DNA of 64,000 bases from Tillandsia leiboldiana (GCA_029204045.2 CM055071.1:15397161-15461160), one strand, 5' to 3'; shown: positions 52,923 to 63,632, counted from the first letter of the stretch. Numbers and translations are program-made. The notes: a model not told the origin generated them from the sequence alone.

Positions 52923-54218
52923 TGTGTTACGGAATTTGAGTTGGCGTAGTTTCGTGAAAGGTTCAAGTCTTGAAGATTGAAGGTGAAGAAAGTTGGATCA
53001 TTTAACTCAATTTCAAGAAAGAAGAATTCAAAAGGATCAGGTATGTTTAACTAAAGATTATTGGTGATCCGAATACTTCTTGTAGTGTAGAAACACCGGA
53101 AAGAATTTTTAACTGCATAAAAATCAAAAACTGGTGTTCGGACATGTTCAGGATCCGGATCAGAGCCAGCGATCCGGATCCCGAAGGTTGTTGTTTCATA
53201 CATTACTTCAATCCGGATCGCAGCATCTCACGATCCGGTTCCCGAACGTTGAGTTTTCTGAAATGTATGAACGATCCGGATCAGGCATTCCGATCCGGAT
53301 CCCGAACGTTTGTTTTCTGGAAACCGTCTTTATTGCTACTGCAATCCGGATCGCCCAAATTCGATCCGGATCGCCGTCCGTCAAAATTCCAGAAATGTTA
53401 GGTTTTTGATTCTTATCTCCTTCCAAATGTTTCTAACCTATAAATAGACCCTATGACTCTTTTTCTAGGGTTAATCCAAAATCCACATAATCGATATAGA
53501 GCCGTCATATTCAAATATCATCTTATACGGCCCTAGATCCACATATAGAGAAGAAAGGAAATCATTAGAGAATACTCTATGTTTCTTCATCTATATTGAT
53601 TAGTTTGATTCTAGGTTTTCATACTCACATCTTGAGTTGAATCAAACTAATGAATACTTAGATGGTATTTCCGATCTATTTTTGATCTAAGTATTCGGCG
53701 GATCATCACCACCCAAAAACAACGATTTCCCCAAAATCGGCCCGTGGATTCGCGTGTCCTTGTGGATTCAAGGTTCAACCGCTCTCGTGGATTCGGAGCG
53801 AGGCACGTTCGTGGATTCGAAGGGTGCTATTGGGTGCAAACCGTGGATTCGGTCGGACGTCGTGGATTCGACGTTGGACGCCGTGGATTCGGCGTTGGGC
53901 GCAGATCGTGGATTCGAGAAGTGTCGCGGAGCGAGCGGAGAAGATCCTCTAGGAGCGTATGGAAAAGGTTGAGTCGTAAGTGTGTACGGTAAATCACCTT
54001 GTACGTGTTTTAATTCTAGTGGATTTCTGCCGTGTTATCGGTCCCGTGGTTTTTTACTCCGGTGATGGAGTTTTCCACGTAAAAATCTTGCGTGTTATTT
54101 TTATTTCCGCATTGGGTTTTTATCGCAACGATTTTTGAGTGTTTATACGTTTACACCTATTCACCCCCCTCTAGGTGTTTTTTCCCCTATTTAGATCTAC
54201 ATTACATATAACCCAACA
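52923..54218 (+). repeat. 5' LTR of copia G (1296 bp)
   Basis: It starts TGTGTTACGG and ends ACCCAACA. U3 holds about nine GATCCGGAT(C) palindromes (53150-53375) and a TATA box TATAAATAG (53439-53447). R/U5 holds a series of CGTGGATTCG motifs (53743-53920). The region before the end, TTCACCCCCCTCTAGGTGTTTTT, is a common feature of copia LTRs. Confidence 0.88.
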
Positions 54219-54220
54219 AG

Positions 54221-54232
54221 TGGTATCAGAGC
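54221..54232 (+). other. Primer binding site of copia G
   Basis: TGGTATCAGAGC lies 2 nt after the LTR end. Confidence 0.88.
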
Positions 54233-54251
54233 GGGAATAGGGTTGTAAACA

Positions 54252-56273
54252 ATGGTTGAAGGTGGAAACATCAATCGACCCCCTTTCTTTGATGGAACAA
54301 ATTATGCGTACTGGAAAGTACAAATGAAAGCCTTTTTAATTTCCATCGACGAAAGGGTGTGGCAATCAATTGAATTAGGATGGTCTAATCCAACTGAAAT
54401 TATCTCTGATGTTCGCACCTTAAAACCTAGGTCGAAATGGACCAAGGAAGAGTTAGATTCATCTTCTTACAATGGCAAGGGAATTAATGCTATTTTTAAT
54501 GCCTTATCTCAAACTGAATTCTCTCGCGTCTCGGCATGTGAGACTGCGAAAGAAATCTGGGATGTTCTTCAGGTTACACATGAGGGAACTAACCTCGTGA
54601 AGATTCAGAAACTGCAAATGCTTACGAGCAAGTTTGACTCTATCTTGATGGCAGAAAATGAATTTTTCACGGACTACTATACACGATTGCAAGACATCGT
54701 AAACTCATGTGCTAACCTGGGAGAGAAGATTCCAGAATTTAAGATTGTAAGAAAGATCTTAAGAACTCTTCCTGAACGATTTCGCCCAAAGTTTACAGCC
54801 ATTGAAACTATTAAACACCCGGACGAAATACGTGTAGAAGAATTAGTTGGTTCATTACAAACTTATGAAATGACATTTACTACTAACAATTCTTCTGGAA
54901 AAGCATCCTCTTCTAAGTCTTCAGGTTATGCGTTGAAAACAACTAAGGAAGAAGACGCGGATACATCCCCCTCAGACGATGACGAGAACCTTTCTATGGA
55001 GGAATTTGAGAAGCAGCTCGCTCTCTTGACAAGAAAGTTTCGCCGCAACTTTCGAAGGGGTAATTCAAGTAAATCTCCTTCCTTCGGAAAGTCGAACAAA
55101 GGCAAGGGTACTTCAAGTTACAAGTCAAGAAAGCAAGAGAACTTCTCAAAGGATAAGAAAAGTTCAGAGGGACAACTACAATGCTTCAAATGTCGAGGCT
55201 ACGGCCACATTGCAACGGAGTGTCCCAACAAGTATCCGGCAAAGAAGAAGGCGATGCAAGTCGTCACTTGGGATGACAACTCAACGTCAAATGAGTCGTC
55301 TTCAAGTGATGAAGAAAAGAGATCCACGGCATTCCACGCGTCCATATCTTCACCCTTCATGTGCTTTATGGCAAGTACATCCGAGTCATTGTCCAACTCC
55401 ACTGTTGAAAAGAATGCAACGGACAATGAATCGGATGATTCGGAAGGTGAAGATTTTGCTTTAGCCTACCACAGACTTTTGAGGGATTCAAAGAAAGTGG
55501 CTAAGCAAAACAAGAGTTTGAGAGGGAGAGTGCATGATCTCGAAGAAGAAGCAAAAAGGGCAACTTCTCTCTCAAACGCTCTTGAAGTGGAAAGGGAAAA
55601 TATGATAAAAGTAAATGTTTCCCTTCAAGAGTCCAATGAGCTTTTTGAGAAGGAACATACAAAACTGGTGGATAAAGCGGATCACTTCTCAAAGCTCTAC
55701 AACGAGGCTCGACAGGATAACCTGGAAATGACAAAGACCATTTTCCAACTCAAGGATGACTTGAAGCGATTCTCTTCAGGAAGGAGTAAGATGGATAAAC
55801 TTCTTGGTCTTGGTCAAACAAACAAGTTCGGCCTCGGATACAATCGAACTGAAGACAATTTTAGTTCGGTTGGGACAGTCTTTGTGCCTCAGTCGGTATC
55901 TCCTCCTCCGACACCGGAATTCACGACAACCAACGACAACAAACCTACTTCATCCTCTTCGGAATCGTCAAGCACAAAGGTATGTTTTCATTGTAATTTT
56001 GCAGGGCACATTGAAAGAAATTGCAAGATTGGAGCTCAAAGATCAAATCAACCACATCTTGCAACTGCTACCAATAAGTTCACTCCCCGGAATTCAAAGA
56101 AGGACTTTTCAAAAGAAAAGAACGTTGGTAGTACTCCAAACAAGACGATGACAAAAGAAAAAGATCAATCATACAAAATGTCTTCATCAAGGAAAATTTC
56201 TCAACCATTGCCAACATACTCCAAAACTCAAAAGGTTTGGGTATGCAAAGGTGAAATCCTTCCTTGTCTTTAA
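54252..56273 (+). CDS. Copia G Gag (673 aa), open frame
   Basis: MVEGGNINRPPFFDGTNYAYW starts 33 nt after the LTR. A UBN2-type capsid occupies about residues 1-200. Then come a Ser/Lys-rich linker, CCHC knuckle CFKCRGYGHIATEC (~311-324), an acidic stretch, a long coiled coil (~395-520; LRGRVHDLEEEAKRATSLSNALEVE) and a second knuckle CFHCNFAGHIERNC (~578-591). It is colinear with copia D without D's nonsense codon, so it could make a complete Gag. It ends at KGEILPCL, exactly where the protease should begin, because of a deletion. Confidence 0.87.
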   Translation: MVEGGNINRPPFFDGTNYAYWKVQMKAFLISIDERVWQSIELGWSNPTEIISDVRTLKPRSKWTKEELDSSSYNGKGINAIFNALSQTEFSRVSACETAKEIWDVLQVTHEGTNLVKIQKLQMLTSKFDSILMAENEFFTDYYTRLQDIVNSCANLGEKIPEFKIVRKILRTLPERFRPKFTAIETIKHPDEIRVEELVGSLQTYEMTFTTNNSSGKASSSKSSGYALKTTKEEDADTSPSDDDENLSMEEFEKQLALLTRKFRRNFRRGNSSKSPSFGKSNKGKGTSSYKSRKQENFSKDKKSSEGQLQCFKCRGYGHIATECPNKYPAKKKAMQVVTWDDNSTSNESSSSDEEKRSTAFHASISSPFMCFMASTSESLSNSTVEKNATDNESDDSEGEDFALAYHRLLRDSKKVAKQNKSLRGRVHDLEEEAKRATSLSNALEVERENMIKVNVSLQESNELFEKEHTKLVDKADHFSKLYNEARQDNLEMTKTIFQLKDDLKRFSSGRSKMDKLLGLGQTNKFGLGYNRTEDNFSSVGTVFVPQSVSPPPTPEFTTTNDNKPTSSSSESSSTKVCFHCNFAGHIERNCKIGAQRSNQPHLATATNKFTPRNSKKDFSKEKNVGSTPNKTMTKEKDQSYKMSSSRKISQPLPTYSKTQKVWVCKGEILPCL

Positions 56274-56332
56274 TCGTTCTACGATTAAATGTTGTGTAGT
56301 TTATGTAGACTATTTTTTCTTTCTTTTGGCCG
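56274..56332 (+). other. Deletion filler in copia G replacing protease and integrase N-terminus
   Basis: About 60 AT-rich bases with no match to copia D separate gag from the integrase core. In D the corresponding interval is about 0.6 kb and encodes the protease DSG site and the integrase zinc region. Confidence 0.65.
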
Positions 56333-56746
56333 ACCCGTCAACCATCTTTGGGAGGTAAATGGTATATTTTCTTATTGGTTGATGATTTCTCTAGGTTTTC
56401 TTGGGTAGCATTTTTAAAAGAGAAAGCTGATACGTTTGATTCTTTTCATGAGATTTGCCATCGTATTATGATTGAAAAGAATGAAAAGATCATTCGTGTT
56501 AGGAGTGATAGAGGTGGAGAATTCATAAATTCCAAATTCATTGATTTTTGCACTTCCAACGACATAAAACATGAATTCTCAGCACCCTATACACCTCAGC
56601 AGAATGGTGTTGTTGAGCGCAAAAACAGGGTTGTTCAAGAGATGGCGCGTGTGATGCTTCATAGCCGGAATTTACCGCTACATTTTTGGGCTGAAGCTGT
56701 GAACACCGCTGTCTATGTCATTAATCGAGTGTATTTGCGCCCAGGA
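56333..56746 (+). pseudogene. Copia G integrase core fragment
   Basis: The frame encodes GGKWYIFLLVDDFSRFSW, VRSDRGGEFINSKF and PYTPQQNGVVERKNR, then FWAEAVNTAVYVINRVYLRPG. The first catalytic Asp (in HMDLMGP of D) is deleted, while the second Asp and the Glu are present. It is interrupted by element H after the codons for LRPG (flank CAGGA at 56742-56746). The RT and 3' LTR would lie beyond H, outside the window. Confidence 0.85.
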
Positions 56747-57182
56747 TGTCACGCCCCGGGGTCGAACTGCGACCCGGGCTCGCCAACAGATCCGCCGTCT
56801 GTACGGAAACTGCCGTACAGACGAAGCGTCTAACCTGCAAAAGAGATCTATAGCTAACAAGTATCAGAGCTGAAAGGAAGCTGAAACACTAAGCGGTGAA
56901 AAGTCCAAGTACACCAGTCCACTAGCACCCACAACATAAGTACAAAAGTGGAAACTAAAAAGTACAAGAGACACAACACCGACACCACCGACTCGGGTAG
57001 GAGCTAGCCAGCCACGCGCAAACCTCGGTCAGAAAGCTCCGAATGAGCCAAACCTGGAACGGTCGCCTCAGGAACACCTGTCATCACAGCGGGTGTGAGA
57101 TCTACTGCAACAGTCAGATCTCAGTGGGCACCAAAGCTAAAACCCACGGTACACCCACTCAGTCTGCTGGAGACAAAAACAC

Positions 57183-57183
<1 letters not shown>

Positions 57184-57220
<37 letters not shown>

Positions 57221-57222
57221 CT
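57184..57222 (+). repeat. (GATA)n microsatellite
   Basis: About ten perfect GATA units. Confidence 0.9.
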
Positions 57223-57431
57223 GGAAATGAATCTATCGCTACATGTCTCAATGCAATGCTGGAAGTAAGTTCTCAGTCTCTCTCACGGGAGGCCTGGAAA
57301 CTACGAACGTCTGCGCCCCCTACAGCCCTTATCAAACAAGAACATGCTGTAGGTTTAGGCGCCCATAGTTTCCGCCCCCGCACTGGGACTGCTAGAACTC
57401 TACAAGACACTAGAAGGCCACCTCAATCCCT

Positions 57432-57975
57432 TCTAGTAACCACCTGGTGACTCGGCCAGGGCATAACTATCTATCTGGTAACTCAGCCAGTGATATCTGC
57501 ACATCTGGTAACTCAGCCAGTGATTTATACCCATCTGGTATCTCTGCCAGTGGTATCTACTCATCTGGTAACTCAGCCAGTGATTTATACCCATCTGGTA
57601 ACTCCGCCAGTGGTATCTACTCGTCTGGTAACTCAGCCAGTGATTTATACCCATCTGGTAACTCCGCCAGTGGTATCTACTCATCTGGTAACTCAGCCAG
57701 TGATTTATACCCATCTGGTAACTCCGCCAGTGGTATCTACTCATCTGGTAACTCAGCCAGTGATTTATACCCATCTGGTAACTCCGCCAGTGGTATCTAC
57801 TCATCTGGTAACTCAGCCAGTGATTTATACCCATCTGGTATCTCTGCCAGTGGTATCTACTCATCTGGTAACTCAGCCAGTGATTTATACCCATCTGGTA
57901 ACTCCGCCAGTGGTATCTACTCATCTGGTAACTCAGCCAGTGATTTATACCCATCTGGTAACTCTGCCAGTACAA
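57432..57975 (+). repeat. 30-bp minisatellite with 60-bp higher order, in H LTR
   Basis: Units alternate between CTGGTAACTCAGCCAGTGAT and CTGGTAACTCCGCCAGTGGT cores, each completed to 30 bp, giving a 60-bp dimer repeated about eight times with very little variation. CTGG/CCAG inside each unit are inverted. Because 60 is a multiple of three, several frames stay open on both strands. Three related copies occur in the internal region at 61955-62045. Confidence 0.9.
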
Positions 57976-58659
57976 CTCGTATACTCTAACGATGCGACTA
58001 ACACTCGTGTCCAAGTCGGAAACGACAACCCTCGACTTGCACGACTGTTCCGCAAATACCTGATAATAAGGATACGATACCTTTGCATTCGGAAGCATAA
58101 AGGGCATTCCGTAGTTCATTGGGAGAAACCAACCCACCTGCGATCCACCGCGAAAACCGTGCGCCAAACGGAGGTCCCGATGCGATCCCGCAGCTCCACG
58201 CGGCAAAACACGCGCCGCCGGCCACGGGAGAAGCTAACACTATGCCACAACTGCGAGACAAGAAGAGGAACCGGGCTCAGCAAACCCGCGGTCGAAAACC
58301 GCGCAAACAAAGGCGAAGGAAAACCCTCCGGCGGCGAAGAGCGTCGGGCGTCGCGCGGAATCCCATCGCGCATCCGCCGCGGCGCATCCGCCGCGGCGTA
58401 CCGCCGAGCCGCAAACAACGCGGCACAGTGCGGCCCATGGCCGTACTGCCCAAAGAAACCAACCCCACGCGGCAAAGGTCAGCCGCGTGGCCAGCAGCGC
58501 CGCGCGGCCCCAAGTCCGCCCGTGCGGCCTGCAGCAGCGCCGCGCGCCTAGCGCGCGGCCTGCAGGGCCGCGGGGCCCAAGGGCCACCCACGCGGCCTGC
58601 AGCAGCGCCGCGCGCCTAGCGCGCGGCCTGCAGGGCCGCGGGGGCCAAAAGGCCCGCCC

Positions 58660-59460
58660 GCGGCACAGGGGCCGCCCGCGCGGCGCCCTGCAGGGCCGCG
58701 GGGGCCCAAAGGCCCGCCCGCGGCACAGGGGCCGCCCGCGCGGCGCCCTGCCATGCCGCGCGGGGCCCGCGGCACAGGGGCCGCCCGCGCGGCGCCCTGC
58801 CATGCCGCGCGGGGCCCGCGGCACAGGGGCCGCCCGCGCGGCGCCCTGCCATGCCGCGCGGGGCCCGCGGCACAGGGGCCGCCCGCGCGGCGCCCTGCCA
58901 TGCCGCGCGGGGCCCGCGGCACAGGGGCCGCCCGCGCGGCTCCCTGCACTGCCGCGCGGGGCCCGCGGCACAGGGGCCGCCCGCGCGGCGCCCTGCCATG
59001 CCGCGCGGGGCCCGCGGCCCAGGGGCCGCCCGCGCGGCGCCCTGCACTGCCGCGCGGGGCCCGCGGCACAGGGGCCGCCCGCGCGGCGCCCTGCACTGCT
59101 GCGCGGGGCCCGCGCCACAGGGGCCGCCCGCGCGGCGCCCTGCCATGCCGCGCGGGGCCCGCGCCACAGGGGCCGCCCGCGCGGCGCCCTGCCATGCCGC
59201 GCGGGGCCCGCGGCACAGGGGCCGCCCGCGCGGCGCCCTGGCATGCCGCGCGGGGCCCGCGGCACAGGGGCCGCCCGCGCGGCACCCTGCCATGCCGCGC
59301 GGGGCCCGCGGCACAGGGGCCGCCCGCGCGGCACCTCTGCAGTGCCGCGCGCCACGCGCGCGGCCTGCAGGGTCGCCCAGCGCAGGGGCCGCCCGCGCGG
59401 CACCTCTGCAGTGCCGCGCGCCACGCGCGCGGCCTGCAGGGTCGCCCAGCGCAGGGGCCG
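58660..59460 (-). repeat. 49-bp GC-rich tandem array in H LTR
   Basis: The unit contains ATGCCGCGCGGGGCCCGCGG and CCGCCCGCGCGGCGCCCTGC. Successive ATG positions 58753, 58802 and 58851 give the 49-bp period, and about 12 units are seen before the pattern changes to a longer unit near 59330-59460. The long ORFs across it in every frame are by-products. Confidence 0.88.
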
Positions 59461-60584
59461 CCCGCGCGTGCCAGCCAGGGCGCGCAACCAGCGCGCCCGC
59501 TGCCAGCGGCCCGGTGCCCCGCTGCACTGCCACGGCAGCAGGGCGCCTGCCGCGCGCGGCGCCCATGCGCGCCCGCGCAGCGGCCGCTCCCCTTAGCCGC
59601 GCGCTGCCCAAAAACAGCGCGCGCGGCTCGCGAGGCACCTCCGCGCCACAGACAACAAGTCCATGGCACCCCAGCAGCAGGAAAAAGAAAGGGAAAAGAA
59701 AAGATACAAAATAAGCCAGCCTCCTCGCGGCACGCCGGCCCCCGCACGGCTCCACGCCACGCTCGGAGAAGAAACGCCCAGGAAAAGCTTCCTCCAAAGC
59801 CCTCTTCTTCTTCTTCTTCTCCCCTTTCCTCTCAAATTTCTCTTTTCCTTTTCTTTCTTTCTTTCTCTTTTTTCCTTTGCTACAGAGGTGGAGGGGAGGG
59901 GGTTTAATAAAGCAGAAGCTTTAATTAAATTAATTAATTTAATTAACTTAATTCCAAAAACCCAACTCCAACTCACTTTTTGCCCTCGGGCCCTCCGCCG
60001 CTGCCCGGAACCTCCCGAGCTCCGCTGTAATCCCAAAGTACACGCGCTCACAGCTTTTTCTCTTCAAAAAGCTCAACCGTTGAGTCGGGGTGCTCAAATC
60101 AAATACCGGCTCCAAAATTGCCAGTTTCGACTCACTTTTTGCCTCCGGGTCTTCCGCGTCAGTCCGGAACCTCCCGAACCTCGCTGTAAATCAAAAGTAC
60201 GCGTGTCCACAGCTTTTTCTCCTCAAAAGCTCATCCGTTGAGTCGGGGTGCTCAAATCAAATACCGGCTCCAAAATTGCCAGTTCCGACTCACTTTTTGC
60301 CTCCGGGTCTTCCGCGTCAGTCCGGAACCTCCCGAACCTCGCTGTAAATCAAAAGTACGCGTGCTCCAAGTGTTTCCCAAATTTTCTGCAACCCATAGCG
60401 GTGTCGGAGCTTCCCGTACCAGTCACCCAACGCGTACAAAGCCCGAAACAAGCAGAGGCTTCCGCGGGGATCCAAATCAACCCGAACTCCTCTGCAAACA
60501 CAAATGGGACACATCCAAGGCAAACTCCTCCGCACCACACCTTCCTGCAAGGTCGGTGCGTCATCCAAATCCCGGTGTTCTACA

Positions 60585-60619
60585 TTCTCCCCCCCTTAAA
60601 AGGGTTTCGTCCTCGAAAC
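60585..60619 (-). promoter_or_regulatory. Polypurine tract and pre-PPT hairpin of element H
   Basis: In sense the order is GTTTCGAGGACGAAAC (60604-60619), then CCTTTTAAGGGGGGAGAA at the LTR edge. Both are fully conserved although no protein is encoded. Confidence 0.75.
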
Positions 60620-62804
60620 TCAACTAAATCCATACATAGGAGGGCAAATCAAAAACAAAAGGGGATAGGAGATCCACAAATTGTCCAAGGCTCTCAAGTG
60701 GTCACTCACATTCTTCATGCTGACAACACTGAACCTTCCCCAAAGGTATGATTCGACTGTAAATTCTTCTGGTTTCACCAACAAGAATCGCATCGGTCGA
60801 TGAGGATAACGCAGTCCTCGTCCATCACCAAGGAAGGGAAAGCAAAACAAAACTTGCGGGGTTCAAAAAGGCCTCATCCAGCCTGATCACTGCTCGAGGA
60901 TCCTCTCCTCGCAAAACTCATTTCTATAAATAACTCTCAGGCTGGTAGTTTCCCTCGATTCGAGATCTCATAAAACCGAAGTCTAAGCCTCCTTAAGGCA
61001 AAACCCCACCGATGCTTCATGGCCACCAAAACTCCTGTTCCACAAAACATAAATCACCTCCCTTGACAGGGGAAAACTTTCAACCTCGAGAACCTTCTCT
61101 CGATTCTGGCACTCAATTCCCAGGGTTACACAGCTCGCCTAAACAGGGCATACTGAACAAAATGTCCTCGCTGGGATAAAGCAATCATACATCTTTGCAA
61201 AATCTATCCACCGGCGTTACCTCGACCCGACTTCCTGAGTGTCCAAGCACTTAAGGTTTGAGGATTCAAGAATAATTCCATGACCTCACTATCACGGCAA
61301 TATCCGGATCAATGCTGGTATCTTCCTCAGCTTTTGCCTCTCGCAAGTTACACTGGCCTAACCACAAAATTTTCGATGCCCAAGTGCAACTCTCAAAGCT
61401 AGGCAACCAACTTCTTCCTCCATAGAAGTTGTAGCACCATCCTCAAGAGCCCCTCAAGCTCCAAGTCGCCTCGGAGATAAGCAAAAACCCACGACGGTAT
61501 CACCACCAACCCGTCCAGTGAAACAGGAAAAACACAGCTCTCAATCAGTAGGGCATTAGTCAATCTACTTGACCACGCAAACCGCTCAAACTGCCCTACT
61601 GGTTCCGGATCAGTATCCAGGCACAGCCCTTGGCTGTAAGGTTCCATAAAGATATCAACCACTCGAAGGCATCTGCCCAAGCACAAGGTGAGACTAATCA
61701 AGTTCGAACCTTACAAGAACTCACACGGTTGTGTACCCACAACGTGACATCACCACTGTGTAACAACTGCCTGGAACCTCACTGTCGTATCCCCACGATG
61801 AGGTACTAGGTCTCACAGACCTCTCGATCCGCCAAATCTCACAACTGCGCTCACAGCTCTCTCTGTCTCACGGTTGATACTCCCCGAGGTGCTGTCGAAG
61901 TTGGCGCGGTTCCCAAACCACGTCAATCACTGTCTCGATCTCAGTCCCAATCTAGTAAGCACCTGGTAACTCGGCCAGGGGCATCAACCTCCTGGTAACT
62001 CGGCCAGGGGCAAGTAACCTCCTGGTAACTCAGCCAGGGCATCATATATCTCATCACATGCTATAAAAAAAATACCCTCCTCCTGACCAGGTCCACGGAG
62101 GGTCAATGTCTTCTCTCTCGACAATCCATGATAGCATAAATTGGGACGACCGATTTCCTATCCAACCTCGTATCAACACCTCAGCACTGATGTAGGACTA
62201 ACATCTCGATGATCAATCCAAGGTCCTAGTTGCACTGGCAGGACAGGCAGCACTCATCCACGTGCTTCACGTGATCTGAAAATTGATCCAAACGTGCAAA
62301 ACAATCAGTCCTGACACTGGCCCACACGAAGGTACCCCCGCTTTACCGAAACGCACACACGGCGTTGGCATAAAGCATGCTCTAACCCGACGGCCACACC
62401 AGGTGAGACGCGATCCACAACCCTGACGAAGAATGCGGCCCACGCAGAAGGGAAACTCACATCCTGGCACTGCTGCTGAAGCGAGCGCTGTCGAGAGCCT
62501 CCTGGTCTCAGTCTCTCCTGAGACCCATGATCCTGTGGGTGGAATCATGGCAACCTCGAAACACGCGACTATCGCAAAATCGGCGATGCCGGAGCTCTCA
62601 CTCCGAAGCTGATCCCCCCGCTCACCGCCTCCCTCGGACGGGGTCACTGATCCACAGTCAAACATCGAGCATGCACGCTCACTGCATCCAAGGTCGGCAC
62701 TCGCCGAAAATGCACGAAGAGGTAGGCATCTCGATGCAGCTCCCACTCGAACATAACCAACCTCTAAGCCTCATCCTGGCGTCCAGGGGTACATCGCCCA
62801 ACCG
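60620..62804 (-). other. Non-coding internal region of element H
   Basis: No recognisable pol motif is seen on either strand. It contains three ~30-bp CTGGTAACTCGGCCAGGG repeats at 61955-62045 that match the LTR minisatellite. Short ORFs have no family resemblance that I can see. Confidence 0.6.
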
Positions 62805-63077
62805 TCACAAAAACTCACCCCAGAACATCAACTGCGCTCTCGATGGTCCAACAAGACGAATCCGACGCCACCAGCTCTCTTGGCGTCCGAATGCAAAGGT
62901 GCATAACCAAGCGCCCTGATGCTTATCCTGGATGAACAAATCCTCGAACAAATCTTCCATAACAGCGTTCAGTTCTCGGCCTCTCACGGCTCCAACTCGG
63001 TCCCGAAATCTACAAGGGATGGAACTGGATGCGGTACACAACCTAACAGCAACCTCTCGCTGCTTCCGCACCATCAA
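62805..63077 (-). pseudogene. Decayed gypsy capsid (gag) remnant in element H
   Basis: A 90-codon frame reads MEDLFEDLFIQDKHQGAW followed by ESWWRRIRL and MFWGEFL. The EDLF...DKH...A...F...WWRR...F spacing matches the Retrotrans_gag core (compare MEKLFRDF...YKVHMAV...AWWRRVE...WSEF in element C). No start region or zinc knuckle is preserved. Confidence 0.55.
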
Positions 63078-63632
63078 TGGTGCGATCAGGAACAGAAATC
63101 GACAAAGTCGCGGCCGGAGGTACTACTGACGACACTCCGGGAGATGCTCTCGGTCCAAGCATGTGCATCACACGCTCCATGCTCTCTCCTCCTGGCGCCA
63201 TAACGCCTCAAATACCAGGACTGCTTGGGCCTGGATCTCTCAAGCCTCTCTCGGCTCCATCCATTTAGCTTCCCGCTAAACAAGCCCCTCATCCCAGGTC
63301 AAACACGCCCTCGCCGCTGCACGGCGTCTCGGAAGCATCCAAAAACCACTGCAACAAACAAACATTAGGACTAAGACTTCCTCGACCTAAACAAACGAAA
63401 GTCTAAACATGTTAACCTTTCTAAAGCATTATGCTGTCTGCAGCCAACACAATCACCTTTAGAGAAATAACATGCGAGGTCACTCACCCCAATCCTCAGG
63501 GGGAGGTACACCCTCAGACAAGACTCTCGCTAAGGTCACGTCTCACACGACAGTCTTCCCACTGTCCAACTAAAAGCCTAGGTCTCTAAGTCCCCAACGA
63601 CCTATAATCCTAGGCTCTGATACCACCTAATC

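Larger units (their letters stand above)
56747..60584 (-). repeat. 3' LTR of element H (3838 bp)
   Basis: It starts TGTAGAACACCGGG and ends CCCCGGGGCGTGACA in sense. It contains the type II hairpin (56797-56822), a second stem GGGTCG-CAGTT-CGACCC near the end, a GATA microsatellite (57184-57222), a 30/60-bp minisatellite, a 49-bp GC array and ~140-bp duplicated CTCCAAAATTGCCAG-containing repeats (about 60060-60360). Confidence 0.88.

Noticed and set aside
57432..57975. CRISPR-like array of 30-bp repeats and 30-bp spacers
   Set aside because: The apparent spacers are themselves near-identical repeats of a diverged unit. The setting is a plant LTR retrotransposon, with no cas-like genes.
57433..58206. 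257-codon ORF with repeated YQMGINHWLSYQ units
   Set aside because: Produced by the 60-bp minisatellite, whose period is a multiple of three. Other frames, including the opposite strand, are open too. It lies within an LTR with no start context or downstream coding.
58240..59907. Overlapping ~400-codon Ala/Arg/Pro-rich ORFs in the H LTR
   Set aside because: Same reason: a 49-bp GC-rich tandem array open in all phases, with no protein-like conservation.
61399..61701. 100-codon minus-strand ORF in H as a pol fragment
   Set aside because: No RT, RNase H or integrase motif can be recognised.
60620..62804. Host gene in the H internal region
   Set aside because: No ORF exceeds 160 codons, none has a recognisable family, and the sequence lies between a primer site and a polypurine tract of an LTR element.
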